Notes: generated by a model not told the origin, from the sequence alone. Shown: positions 1 through 5,959, counted from the first letter of the stretch. The stretch: DNA of 13,858 bases from Gammaproteobacteria bacterium (GCA_015487895.1 WFOW01000072.1:1-13858), one strand, 5' to 3'. Program-made: numbers and translations.

Positions 1-1043
1 ACGCGCGCGTGCTGCGTGACGAGGCCCGCCGGGTGCTCGCCCAGGGCGAGGACCCCGCCGAGCGGCGGCGCGAGGAGAAGCTGCGCCGCCTGGAGCTGGC
101 GCGACACACCTTCGAGGCCGTGGCCGAGGAATGGTTCGCCCACCGCTCCCCGGGCTGGGCGCCGTCCTACGCGCGCGGTGTCATCCAGCGGCTGCGGGGC
201 TACGCCTTTCCGTACCTGGGCCGCCGCCCCGTGGCCGAGATCGAGCCGCCGGAGGTGCTGGCGGTGGTGCGGCGGGCCGAGCGCGAGTGCAGCCCCTATA
301 CCGCGAGGAAGGTGCTGCTGCACATCGGCCAGGTGATGCGCTACGCGGTCTCGACGGGCCGGGCGGAGCGTGACCCCACGCCGGATCTGAAGGGCGCGCT
401 CGCCCCGGTGGAGCAGCGGCACATGCCGGCCCCCGAGGACCCGCGGGAGGTGGGCGCGCTGCTGCGGGTGATCGACGGCTACCAGGGCACACCCGTGGTG
501 CGGGCGGCGCTCCGGCTGCTGCCGTTGCTGTTCGTGCGGCCGGGCGAGCTGCGGCACATGCGCTGGGAGCAGGTGGACCTCGAGGCGGCCGAGTGGCGCT
601 TCACCGCGAGCAAGACGGGCCATGCGCACCTGGTGCCGCTCGCGCGCCAGGCGGTGGCGATCCTCGAGGAGCTGCGCCCGCACACGGCCCACCTGCCGGG
701 CGGGTGGGTGTTCCCGGGCGCCCGCTCGGCGCTGCGGCCGCTGTCGGCCGAGGCGATCAACGCGGCCTACCGCCGCATGGGCATCGACACGCGCAACGAG
801 ATCACCGCCCACGGCTGGCGGGCGGTGGCGCGCACGCTGCTCGCGGAGCGGCTGGGCTACGAGCCCGACGTGGTGGAGCACCAGCTCGGCCACGAGGTGC
901 CGGACCGCCTGGGGCGGGCCTACAACCGCACGCGCTTCCTGGAACAGCGCCGCGAGATGATGCAGCGCTGGGCCGACTACCTGGACATGCTCCGCGAGGG
1001 CGACAAGGTGGTTGTGCTGCCGGTGACGGGCCGCAACCGCTGA
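1..1043 (+). CDS. int: P4-type tyrosine site-specific integrase, 5' end missing
   Basis: This is a tyrosine recombinase that would integrate and excise the element. The frame stays open to the left edge, so the N-terminal part of the DUF4102 arm-binding domain is outside the window; the tail of that domain (RDEARRVLAQGEDP) is visible. Numbering from the GTG at position 9, the core-binding domain spans about residues 33-130 and the catalytic domain about 145-325. The catalytic set is present: R177 in FVRPGELRHMRW, K202 in ASKTGH, H268 and R271 in HGWRAVARTLL, H295 in HQLGHE, and the nucleophile Y305 in AYNRTRFLEQRR. The C-terminal WADYLD is typical of P4 integrases. The antitoxin gene follows after 12 bases. 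The enzyme looks intact apart from the edge. Confidence 0.93.
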   Translation, partial: ARVLRDEARRVLAQGEDPAERRREEKLRRLELARHTFEAVAEEWFAHRSPGWAPSYARGVIQRLRGYAFPYLGRRPVAEIEPPEVLAVVRRAERECSPYTARKVLLHIGQVMRYAVSTGRAERDPTPDLKGALAPVEQRHMPAPEDPREVGALLRVIDGYQGTPVVRAALRLLPLLFVRPGELRHMRWEQVDLEAAEWRFTASKTGHAHLVPLARQAVAILEELRPHTAHLPGGWVFPGARSALRPLSAEAINAAYRRMGIDTRNEITAHGWRAVARTLLAERLGYEPDVVEHQLGHEVPDRLGRAYNRTRFLEQRREMMQRWADYLDMLREGDKVVVLPVTGRNR

Positions 1044-1055
1044 GGAGGAGCCGCC

Positions 1056-1250
1056 ATGAACGGGAAGCTGCATCCGGCCTGGATCACCGACGAGCACGGC
1101 AACCGCGTCTCGGTGGTGCTGCCCGTCGAGGAGTACGAGGCGCTGCTCGAGGACCTGGCGGACCTCGCGGCGGTGGCCGAGCGGCGCGACGAGCCGACGG
1201 TGACGCACGAGGAGCTGGTCAGGCGGCTCCGCGCCGATGGGCTCCTATAG
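1056..1250 (+). CDS. Type II antitoxin, RelB/Phd-like, 64 aa
   Basis: This small acidic protein should bind and neutralise the RelE-like toxin encoded directly downstream and repress the pair's transcription. The N-terminal part (WITDEHGNRVSVVLPVEEY) matches the usual opening of this antitoxin group, with the VxLPxEEYEALLEDL helix that follows the DNA-binding strand. The C-terminal part (THEELVRRLRADGLL) is the likely toxin-binding tail. A strong GAGGAG ribosome-binding site precedes the ATG. The stop lies 14 bases inside the toxin gene, so translation is coupled. A diverged copy of the C-terminal 29 residues occurs at 5042-5125. The exact antitoxin family is inferred from pattern and pairing. 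Confidence 0.85.
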   Translation: MNGKLHPAWITDEHGNRVSVVLPVEEYEALLEDLADLAAVAERRDEPTVTHEELVRRLRADGLL

Positions 1251-1497
1251 GCTCGTCTGGAAGCGCTCGGCCGAGCGCGAGCTGCGCAAGCTCCCGCGGG
1301 AGACGGTTCGTCGGCTGGTCGAGGCGGCCGAGCGGCTGAGGGATGATCCGTTCCCTCCAGGCGCGCGCAAGCTGCACGGCGCCGAGCACACGTGGCGCAT
1401 ACGGGTGGGGGACTACCGCCTGGTCTACTCCGTCGAGACCGGGCTCCTCGTGATCGAGGTGGTGAGGGTCGGCCACCGCAAGGAGGTCTACCGCTGA
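1237..1497 (+). CDS. RelE/ParE-family toxin, 86 aa
   Basis: RelE-family toxins cleave mRNA on the ribosome, while ParE relatives attack gyrase. The protein is basic and of standard length. Hallmarks are an opening YRLVWKRSAERELRKLP (residues 4-20), the conserved strand WRIRVGDYRLVY (53-64) and the C-terminal VRVGHRKEVYR (77-86), with candidate catalytic residues R54, R56, R61 and H80. These features fit RelE-type mRNA interferases better than ParE, but the activity is inferred from family. The ATG overlaps the antitoxin end by 14 bases, the classic antitoxin-first arrangement. The pair probably stabilises the element. Confidence 0.9.
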   Translation: MGSYRLVWKRSAERELRKLPRETVRRLVEAAERLRDDPFPPGARKLHGAEHTWRIRVGDYRLVYSVETGLLVIEVVRVGHRKEVYR

Positions 1498-1598
1498 CGG
1501 TCAGCCGCTGCGCCTGGGGTCGCTCCCGAAAAGCCGGTTCCCCTTGCCGGCCTGGCGCAGCGCATCTCCACAAGGGGCTGCGCTGAAGGGGGGCGCGC

Positions 1599-2336
1599 AT
1601 GTGGACGTGGCTGCCCGAGGACTTTTGGGAACGGATCGAGTTTCGCTGGGACGCACGCCTTGCCGGCCTTCTCCGAAAGCGTCTTCGCCGGTCACGGCTC
1701 GGGCTCGACGAGGAACAGATCGGCCAGGTGCTGGAGGCGGCCGAGAAGGCCATCACCAACTGGCGGATCGGATGCTACATGGACACTGGAAAGGACCCGC
1801 TCGGTGCGGCGCTGCCGGTTCACGAGGGAGAGCCGTCGCAACGTAATCTCAACGACGAGGCCGCGCGGATCGCGAAGGCATGCGAAGCCCTGGCGGGGCG
1901 GCTCGAGACGATGCCACTGCAACTGTCCAGCTTCGCCTGGCAAGCGTGGTTCCTTCGTTTCAGGTCCGAGCCGCCTTCCCATGTTCGCGAGCCGGCTCGT
2001 GTTGCAGCGATCCTTCGTGACCTTGCGTTGGTGTTCGGGCATTGCATCCCCCATGAGTTTCCGGCTCCTGGGCGAGGCCGCCCCCGCTCGGAAAAAAGTA
2101 TTCTGGTCCATCACCTGGCGTCTGCCTGGTACGACGTGACGGGGCGCAAGCCCAACCCGCACCGCAAGAGCCCCTTCGTCGCGGTGGCAGTGGCTGCGCT
2201 GAGCGCCGTCTCCCGAAGGGCGCCCGCCAGGCTCGAGGCGGTGGAAGACTTTGAGCTAGCTGCCGACTGTTTCAGGAAGGCCATCAGTGCGGGTGTTTCG
2301 GCCTGGCGCACCCTCCAGGAGAACGTGGCTGGTTAG
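1599..2336 (+). CDS. Hypothetical protein, 245 aa, accessory to the element
   Basis: I do not recognise a family. The start is an ATG preceded by a run of G (GGGGGG), a good ribosome-binding site. The protein is soluble, with no signal peptide or membrane segment. It opens with a tryptophan-rich MWTWLPEDFWERIEFRW, followed by largely helical sequence, and has a basic patch around GRGRPRSEK (about residues 153-161). GC content and codon use are somewhat less extreme than in the flanking chromosomal genes, in keeping with acquired DNA. A roughly 100-base gap separates it from the toxin gene. Its stop codon lies at the outer edge of the palindrome in front of the alpA-like gene. The function is unknown. 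Confidence 0.75.
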   Translation: MWTWLPEDFWERIEFRWDARLAGLLRKRLRRSRLGLDEEQIGQVLEAAEKAITNWRIGCYMDTGKDPLGAALPVHEGEPSQRNLNDEAARIAKACEALAGRLETMPLQLSSFAWQAWFLRFRSEPPSHVREPARVAAILRDLALVFGHCIPHEFPAPGRGRPRSEKSILVHHLASAWYDVTGRKPNPHRKSPFVAVAVAALSAVSRRAPARLEAVEDFELAADCFRKAISAGVSAWRTLQENVAG

Positions 2337-2377
2337 GGGGACCCTAATTCGGTCGTTGCTGGCGAATTAGGGCCCCT
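2333..2377. repeat. Inverted repeat overlapping the alpA-like promoter (candidate operator)
   Basis: CCCTAATTCG at 2342-2351 is mirrored exactly by CGAATTAGGG at 2363-2372, with an 11-base spacer. Allowing one bulged A (2341), the arms extend by four G-C pairs (2337-2340 with 2373-2376). It covers the stop codon of the 245-aa gene and the -35 and spacer of the predicted alpA promoter. No T-run follows, so an operator is more likely than a terminator. Confidence 0.6.
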
Positions 2378-2384
2378 CTACACT
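2356..2384 (+). promoter_or_regulatory. Predicted sigma70-type promoter of the alpA-like gene
   Basis: TTGCTG at 2356-2361 and TACACT at 2379-2384 are separated by 17 bases, the optimal spacing. The -35 matches 3 of 6 and the -10 matches 4 of 6 consensus positions. One arm of the palindrome (2363-2376) fills the spacer, so a protein bound there would block the promoter. This was called by eye and is not mapped. Confidence 0.45.
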
Positions 2385-2406
2385 TGCCCGTCAGACCCCC
2401 ATCATC

Positions 2407-2437
2407 GCCTCCGGACCGTCACAAGACGTTCGGAGGC
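2407..2437 (+). promoter_or_regulatory. Hairpin that hides the alpA-like ribosome-binding site
   Basis: GCCTCCG at 2407-2413 pairs exactly with CGGAGGC at 2431-2437. Three more pairs (2414-2416 with 2428-2430, one G-U) give a 10-bp stem with an 11-base loop. The whole Shine-Dalgarno core GGAGG (2432-2436), five bases before the ATG at 2442, is inside the stem, so folding of the leader should repress translation initiation. Confidence 0.6.
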
Positions 2438-2441
2438 AGCA

Positions 2442-2693
2442 ATGGCACAGCGTTCGAGAGGCAGCGCCGCCAGAAAGGCGAAGGCTCCCGACTACCTGCT
2501 CCGGTTCAACGACCTCGCACGGGTGCTCGCCATCAGCCGCGCTCATCTCTATGAGCTGGCGAAGACGCCCGACTTCCCGCAGCCGGTGCGCCTGTCCGAG
2601 CGGGTCCGGGCGTGGCGCTGGAGCGAGATCGACGCCTGGTTGCAGCGTCGCCGGGGTATGGACTCCCGGGCGGCGCGCAGGGCTCGGGGATGA
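2442..2693 (+). CDS. AlpA-family transcriptional regulator, 83 aa
   Basis: AlpA-type proteins are small MerR-like helix-turn-helix DNA-binding proteins of P4-like and cryptic prophage elements. They activate integrase or act as excision and delta-type factors. Residues about 20-68 carry the fold: LLRFNDLARVLAISRAHLYE holds the winged-helix recognition part, and FPQPVRLSERVRAWRWSEID with AWLQRR is the diagnostic AlpA ending. The first 15 residues are basic and probably disordered. The start ATG follows GGAGG, which sits in a hairpin. The gene has its own predicted promoter and operator-like palindrome. It probably controls excision or the downstream replication genes; the target is not shown by the sequence. 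Confidence 0.9.
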   Translation: MAQRSRGSAARKAKAPDYLLRFNDLARVLAISRAHLYELAKTPDFPQPVRLSERVRAWRWSEIDAWLQRRRGMDSRAARRARG

Positions 2694-2704
2694 GCGCGCG
2701 CGGC

Positions 2705-2734
2705 TTGACCCGCCCGGCCCGCCGGCGTTACGGT
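2705..2734 (+). promoter_or_regulatory. Weak predicted promoter ahead of a terminator
   Basis: TTGACC at 2705-2710 (5 of 6 consensus) is followed after 18 bases by TACGGT at 2729-2734 (3 of 6). It would start a transcript of about 75 bases that ends at the hairpin-plus-T-run at 2796-2817. The weak -10 and GC-rich context keep confidence low. Confidence 0.3.
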
Positions 2735-2795
2735 GGCGGTGCCTTCGCACCAGCGAGGGCCCGGGCCAGCCACCCCGGAAGTGACCACGCCCGCA

Positions 2796-2817
2796 GGCGC
2801 CGACGGGCGCCGTTTTT
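2796..2817 (+). terminator. Rho-independent terminator after the alpA-like gene
   Basis: A 6-bp GGCGCC stem (2796-2801 with 2806-2811) with a GACG loop is followed by G and five T (2813-2817). It lies about 100 bases after the alpA stop, so it can end that transcript or the small transcript predicted from 2705. Confidence 0.65.
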
Positions 2818-2819
2818 CG

Positions 2820-2970
2820 TTCCCCGCCAGATCAATGGCGGGGCCGTGCGGGTTCCTCCGCGAGGAGGAGCCGGGTCCAGCGTGGTCCCCCGGTCGTGGC
2901 TGGCCCGCACGGTTCCCGCCGCCCATCTTCAGCCACGGATGAGCGGTGGGTGGGGTCACCCGCTGCATGA
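2820..2970 (+). ncRNA. Highly structured leader or candidate non-coding RNA
   Basis: This interval has no credible gene but several strong helices. CCCCGCCA/TGGCGGGG pairs at 2822-2829 with 2836-2843. A 9-bp stem (one G-T pair) closed by a GCGA tetraloop spans 2851-2872. CCGTGCGGG (2844-2852) pairs with CCCGCACGG (2904-2912). CGTGGCTG (2895-2902) pairs with CAGCCACG (2930-2937). A 10-bp stem with two G-U pairs spans 2943-2966, ending 16 bases before the next start codon. The third and fourth helices cross, giving a possible pseudoknot or alternative folds. It may be a regulatory leader of the primase operon. Part of the signal could be GC-driven. Confidence 0.4.
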
Positions 2971-2982
2971 GGACCACGCGCC

Positions 2983-3420
2983 ATGACTGACGTTCACACT
3001 TCCTCGCCCGAGCAGGGCATCCCCTTCCGTTCCGCCGTTGACGCGCTGTCGCGCTGGTACGAGCTGCGCGAGCGCCACCACCGCATCTGCGAGCCCACGC
3101 CGCTTGCGCCCGAGGAGCGCCTGGGGATGCAGGAGGTCCGCAACTTTCTCGACGCATCGAGCAAAGCCACGAGCCTGCAAGGCGCGATCAACGCGTTGTG
3201 GGTCGCTGCGGCGAGCGGTGAGCTGATGCACGCCGACCTGATGGAGACGCTGGCGCTGCTGGGCGAAGCGGCGGCGCTCGTGGCCGAAGTCGCCTACGTC
3301 GCGGAGGAGATCGACCACCGCCTCCACCTCGCAGACCTTGCGGAAGCGACGGCCGGCGGCAAGCCCGCGCGGCGGCGCAGGAGTGAACGCCATGACGACA
3401 AGCGCAAAGCGGAAGCCTGA
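2983..3420 (+). CDS. Hypothetical protein, 145 aa, upstream of primase
   Basis: I do not recognise a family. The ATG is preceded by GAGGA about nine bases upstream. The predicted product is soluble and mostly helical: an N-terminal segment about residues 15-40 (SRWYELRERHHRICEP), an alanine-rich helical middle about residues 64-118, and a very basic tail about 126-143 (PARRRRSERHDDKRKAEA). Its last 29 bases overlap the start of the primase-like gene, so the two are probably cotranscribed and translationally coupled. Small helical proteins in this position are common in integrative elements. A role in element replication is plausible but only from context. Confidence 0.75.
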   Translation: MTDVHTSSPEQGIPFRSAVDALSRWYELRERHHRICEPTPLAPEERLGMQEVRNFLDASSKATSLQGAINALWVAAASGELMHADLMETLALLGEAAALVAEVAYVAEEIDHRLHLADLAEATAGGKPARRRRSERHDDKRKAEA

Positions 3421-4891
3421 AGAACGGATCAACGCCGGCGCGGTGCTGGAGGCGGCCCGTGGCCGCTGGCGCGAGGTGCTGGAGGCACTGGTGCCCGGCA
3501 TCGATCTCTCCGGCCGGCACGGGCCGTGCCCCGGCTGCGGGGGCCGTGACCGCTTCCGCATCGTGCCGGCCGAGCTGGCCGAGCGCGGCGGCTGGTTCTG
3601 CGGGCAGGGGGGCGAGACCACCGGCGGCAACGGGCTGGCGCTGCTGCGCCATGTGCATGGATGGAGCTTCGAGGAGGCCGTCGAGCGGGTGGCCGCTGTG
3701 CTGGGCATGGACGCCCGGGCGGCGGCACCTGCCCGCAGGCGTAGCGGAGGGCGCAGCCGGCCGCACAAGGCCACGGTGCCCCGGTCTCCGGCGCCCGCGC
3801 CCCGCGGCGGGCACGTCCGGGCGGATGACCAGGCGCGGGCGGCGAGGCAGGCGCGCGCGCTGTGGGAGCGGGCCCGGCCTGCCGGTGCCGATCACCCGTA
3901 CCTGCGCCGCAAGGGCGTGCAGCCCGTCGCTGGGCTGCGGGAGCTGCGCGTCTCGGACGTGCTCGAGGCCACGGGATGGCAGCCGAAGGGCAAGGACGGG
4001 CCGCTCGCGGGCCGGCTCCTGGTCGCGCCCATCGGCGACCTCGAGGGTGTGACGAGCCTCGAGCTGATCGACGAGAAAGGCCGCAAGGCGTTCCTGCCGG
4101 GAGGGCGGGTGAAGGGCTGCTGGTGGGCGCCCGAGCCGCTGCCGAAACGGCCCGAACGCATCCTGGTCGCCGAGGGGATTGCCACGGCGTTGACGGCCCG
4201 CGAGGCCACGGGCTGGCCCGCGGTGGCGGCGCTGTCCGTCTCCGGCCTGCGGCCCGTGGCCGAGGCCCTGCGCCGGCGCCACCCGCAAGCCCACATCGTG
4301 GTTCTGGCGGAGATCGGCCGGGAGCCAGCGGCGCACGATACCGCCCGCGCCGTCGAGGGCGCGGTGGCCATCCCCACCTTCGAGGGCGCGGACCTCAACG
4401 ACATGGCCCAGGCGGTCGGCCTCGATGCGGTGCGTGAGGCCATCGAGCGCGCGGCCGTGCGCCCGCCTTGGCATGGGCTGGTGCCGCCGGGCTACCGCTG
4501 CACCGACGATGGCGTGTTCGAGTGTGCGGACGGCGACGACGAGGATGACGTGCGGCTCGCGCATGCGCCGGCATGGATCGAGGCCGTCACGCACGATACG
4601 GACCGGCACAATTGGGGGCGGCTGGTCTGCTGGCGCGATCTCGACGGCGTGCTCCACCAGGAGGCGATCCCGGCGGACCGCTTTCACGGCGTGGGGCACG
4701 AGCTCGCGCAGCACCTGGCGAACCGCGGGCTGTCGGTTGTGCCGGGGCGCGAGAGGCGCCTGATGCGGTATCTCGCGAGCTTCAGGCCACCGCAGCGGCT
4801 GACGGCCGCGACGAGCACGGGTTGGCACGATGCGGCCTTCGTGCTGCCGGAGCGGACGATCAACGAGCCGGAAGGCGCGCGGATCGTCTAG
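3392..4891 (+). CDS. Primase-like protein (zinc finger, Toprim, start of DUF927), truncated
   Basis: This would be the primase part of an element replication protein. The ATG at 3392 (AGGAG upstream) is preferred over an in-frame ATG at 3338, which lies deep in the preceding gene. Residues 43-85 hold a CHC2-like zinc finger with C46, C49 and C70, but the usual fourth cysteine is not evident (FCGQGG). Residues about 257-345 form a Toprim-like region with E261 (VAEGIATALT), but the acidic DxD motif reads VVLAEIG. Residues about 365-499 match the beginning of a DUF927 domain (GVFECADGD, NWGRLVCWRD, STGWHDAAFVLPERTI). The product stops at that point, whereas family members continue for several hundred residues with a Walker-type ATPase. 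It is probably a non-functional or primase-only remnant. Confidence 0.82.
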   Translation: MTTSAKRKPEERINAGAVLEAARGRWREVLEALVPGIDLSGRHGPCPGCGGRDRFRIVPAELAERGGWFCGQGGETTGGNGLALLRHVHGWSFEEAVERVAAVLGMDARAAAPARRRSGGRSRPHKATVPRSPAPAPRGGHVRADDQARAARQARALWERARPAGADHPYLRRKGVQPVAGLRELRVSDVLEATGWQPKGKDGPLAGRLLVAPIGDLEGVTSLELIDEKGRKAFLPGGRVKGCWWAPEPLPKRPERILVAEGIATALTAREATGWPAVAALSVSGLRPVAEALRRRHPQAHIVVLAEIGREPAAHDTARAVEGAVAIPTFEGADLNDMAQAVGLDAVREAIERAAVRPPWHGLVPPGYRCTDDGVFECADGDDEDDVRLAHAPAWIEAVTHDTDRHNWGRLVCWRDLDGVLHQEAIPADRFHGVGHELAQHLANRGLSVVPGRERRLMRYLASFRPPQRLTAATSTGWHDAAFVLPERTINEPEGARIV

Positions 4892-5200
4892 CCACCAAAC
4901 CCTGGCGTTCGGGGCCACCGTCCGTGCGCGGGGCGCCAAGTGGCTGTGCTCGCGCCGTTCCACGGCACCCGGCGCGTGGTGCGTGGCGTGGCCGCGGGGC
5001 CGTTCCGGGGGCATCGCTGGGGGCACGCCCGGAGGATGCGGGACCTTGCGGCGGTGGCCGCACGGGGCGAGCCGACGGTGGCGCACGAGGCGCTGGTCCG
5101 GCGCCTGCGTGCGGACGGCCTCCTCTCGCCGCCCCAAGAGGCCGGTAACCCGCTGGGCGCAACCCTTGGGTCTGACCAGATTCGGACGCGTGTGCGTCTA
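4892..5200 (+). other. Decayed region after the primase stop
   Basis: No intact gene is convincing here. Skipping one base at the primase stop codon (TAG, 4889-4891) opens a frame reading YHQTLAFGATVRARGAKW, which resembles the DUF927 continuation for about 20 residues, so a frameshift may have ended the primase. The next ~80 bases match nothing I recognise. They are followed by an antitoxin fragment and a non-coding stretch with a small inverted repeat (GACGC/GCGTC, 5185-5198). Confidence 0.5.
5042..5125 (+). pseudogene. Remnant of a second antitoxin gene (C-terminal part)
   Basis: The translated stretch DLAAVAARGEPTVAHEALV, continuing with RRLRADGLL, aligns with the C-terminal 29 residues of the antitoxin at 1056-1250. 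There is one residue fewer and about five substitutions. DNA similarity covers 1161-1246 and 5042-5124. Neither the antitoxin N-terminus nor the toxin that should overlap its end is present here; similarity stops at GGCCTCCT. The preserved reading frame suggests either recent loss or selection on the peptide, but no start with a good ribosome-binding site is near. I read it as debris of a duplicated or related toxin-antitoxin module. Confidence 0.7.
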
Positions 5201-5207
5201 ATGAAGC

Positions 5208-5237
5208 TTGACATTAGGGCCGAGGACTGCCGAAAAT
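5208..5237 (+). promoter_or_regulatory. Predicted promoter of the small RNA in front of the NYN gene
   Basis: A perfect TTGACA -35 (5208-5213) is followed after 18 bases by GAAAAT (5232-5237, 4 of 6 consensus). The local base composition is clearly more AT-rich than the surroundings. A GACGC/GCGTC inverted repeat lies just upstream and might bind a regulator. Transcription would start near 5244. Confidence 0.55.
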
Positions 5238-5243
5238 CCGGTA

Positions 5244-5311
5244 AGGTTCATCCCACGGGGTAGATCCCCGTGGACAAGGTCGGCACCCTACTGGGTGCCG
5301 GCCTTTTCCTT
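5244..5311 (+). ncRNA. Candidate small RNA ending at a terminator, upstream of the NYN gene
   Basis: Between the predicted promoter and the NYN start lie two perfect hairpins and no open frame. The first pairs CCACGGGG (5253-5260) with CCCCGTGG (5266-5273) around a TAGAT loop. The second is the terminator hairpin. GTAAGG at 5241-5246 can also pair with CCTTAT at 5308-5313, closing the structure. Promoter, short structured RNA, terminator and nuclease gene is the layout of type III toxin-antitoxin loci, but known examples usually have tandem repeats in the RNA, which are not seen here. The RNA and its role are predictions. Confidence 0.5.
5276..5311 (+). terminator. Rho-independent terminator between the small RNA and the NYN gene
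   Basis: A 13-bp stem (AAGGTCGGCACCC, 5276-5288, with 5293-5305; one G-T pair), loop TACT, then TTCCTT. It lies only 16 bases before the NYN start codon and after the predicted promoter, so the gene would be expressed by read-through. Confidence 0.8.
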
Positions 5312-5326
5312 ATCTGGAGGGCTGCC

Positions 5327-5959
5327 ATGCGGAAGGTGGCCTGCTACGTCGACGGTTTCAACCTCTACCATGCCATCCACGACCTGGGCCGTCCGCACCT
5401 GAAGTGGCTGAACCTGCGGTCCCTGGCGGAAAGTCTCCTGTATCCAGACGAGCGGCTGGTCGCTGTCAAATATTTCTCGGCCTATGCCACGTGGCGGCCG
5501 GACGCCTACAGACGTCATCGGGCCTACGTCAGGGCCTTGAGGCACGCCGGTGTTGAGATCAACTTGGCGCACTTCAAGCACAAGGATCGGAAGTGCTATC
5601 GCTGCAACCACCAGTGGACGGATCATGAGGAGAAGGAAACCGACGTGCGCATCGCCCTGCGGATGATGGAGGACGCCATGGATGGCCTGTTCCACCGCGC
5701 CATTCTCATCAGCGGAGATTCGGACCTCGTCCCTGTGGTTGAGACGGTGCTCCGCCGCTGGCCGGACAAGAGGATCTTGGTGGCTGTTCCTCCGGGGCGT
5801 TTCCGGACGAGTCGCGATCTCTGCGGTAGCGCCAGCCAAAGATACGAGCTCCGCCCCGGCAGGCTGGAGACGAGCCTGCTGCCGGCCCGTATCCTGGACG
5901 AGAACGGCCGGGTCGTCGTCGAGCGTCCTCCGGAGTACGCAGTGCCCGAGCGGCGTTGA
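5327..5959 (+). CDS. NYN-domain (LabA/DUF88, PIN-like) putative ribonuclease, 210 aa
   Basis: NYN domains have a PIN-like fold and are generally metal-dependent ribonucleases. The start is the ATG at 5327, six bases after GGAGG; an upstream in-frame GTG lies inside the hairpin RNA and is rejected. Conserved acidic residues are present: D9 in CYVDGFNLYHA, D106 in EEKETDVRIAL, and D131/D133 in ISGDSDLVPVVETV. A CxxC pair (C90, C93 in KCYRCNHQW) sits before the second motif, where relatives carry a zinc-binding insertion. No signal peptide or membrane segment is seen. The gene is monocistronic, at the right end of the island, with less extreme GC than its neighbours. It could be a toxin, defence or RNA-turnover nuclease. 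Domain assignment is firm; biological role is not. Confidence 0.9.
   Translation: MRKVACYVDGFNLYHAIHDLGRPHLKWLNLRSLAESLLYPDERLVAVKYFSAYATWRPDAYRRHRAYVRALRHAGVEINLAHFKHKDRKCYRCNHQWTDHEEKETDVRIALRMMEDAMDGLFHRAILISGDSDLVPVVETVLRRWPDKRILVAVPPGRFRTSRDLCGSASQRYELRPGRLETSLLPARILDENGRVVVERPPEYAVPERR

Larger units (their letters stand above)
1..5959. mobile_element. Integrative element or genomic island, interior and right part
   Basis: The stretch combines a P4-type integrase, a toxin-antitoxin pair, an AlpA (MerR-like helix-turn-helix) regulator, a CHC2/Toprim primase-like gene, orphan genes and gene debris. This is a usual content of P4-like satellites and integrative islands. The left end lies outside the window. 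The right limit is inferred from where housekeeping-type minus-strand genes begin near 6117. I found no tRNA gene or direct-repeat attachment site inside the window, so the exact boundary is not established. The primase is truncated and no helicase, capsid or conjugation genes are visible, so the element is probably degraded or dependent on helpers. Confidence 0.7.

Noticed and set aside
1555..1583. GCGCAGC/GCTGCGC inverted repeat between toxin and 245-aa genes
   Set aside because: It has 7-bp arms with a 15-base loop and no T-run in GC-rich DNA; too weak to call a terminator or operator.
3188..5137. Long open frame (649 codons) on the minus strand
   Set aside because: It lies opposite the primase and 145-aa genes and is an arginine/proline/histidine-rich shadow caused by high GC. 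It has no domain and the plus-strand genes show clear motifs.
5270..5326. GTG start upstream for the NYN gene
   Set aside because: It lies inside the hairpins and terminator. The ATG at 5327 has GGAGG at the right distance and starts directly with the conserved first strand.
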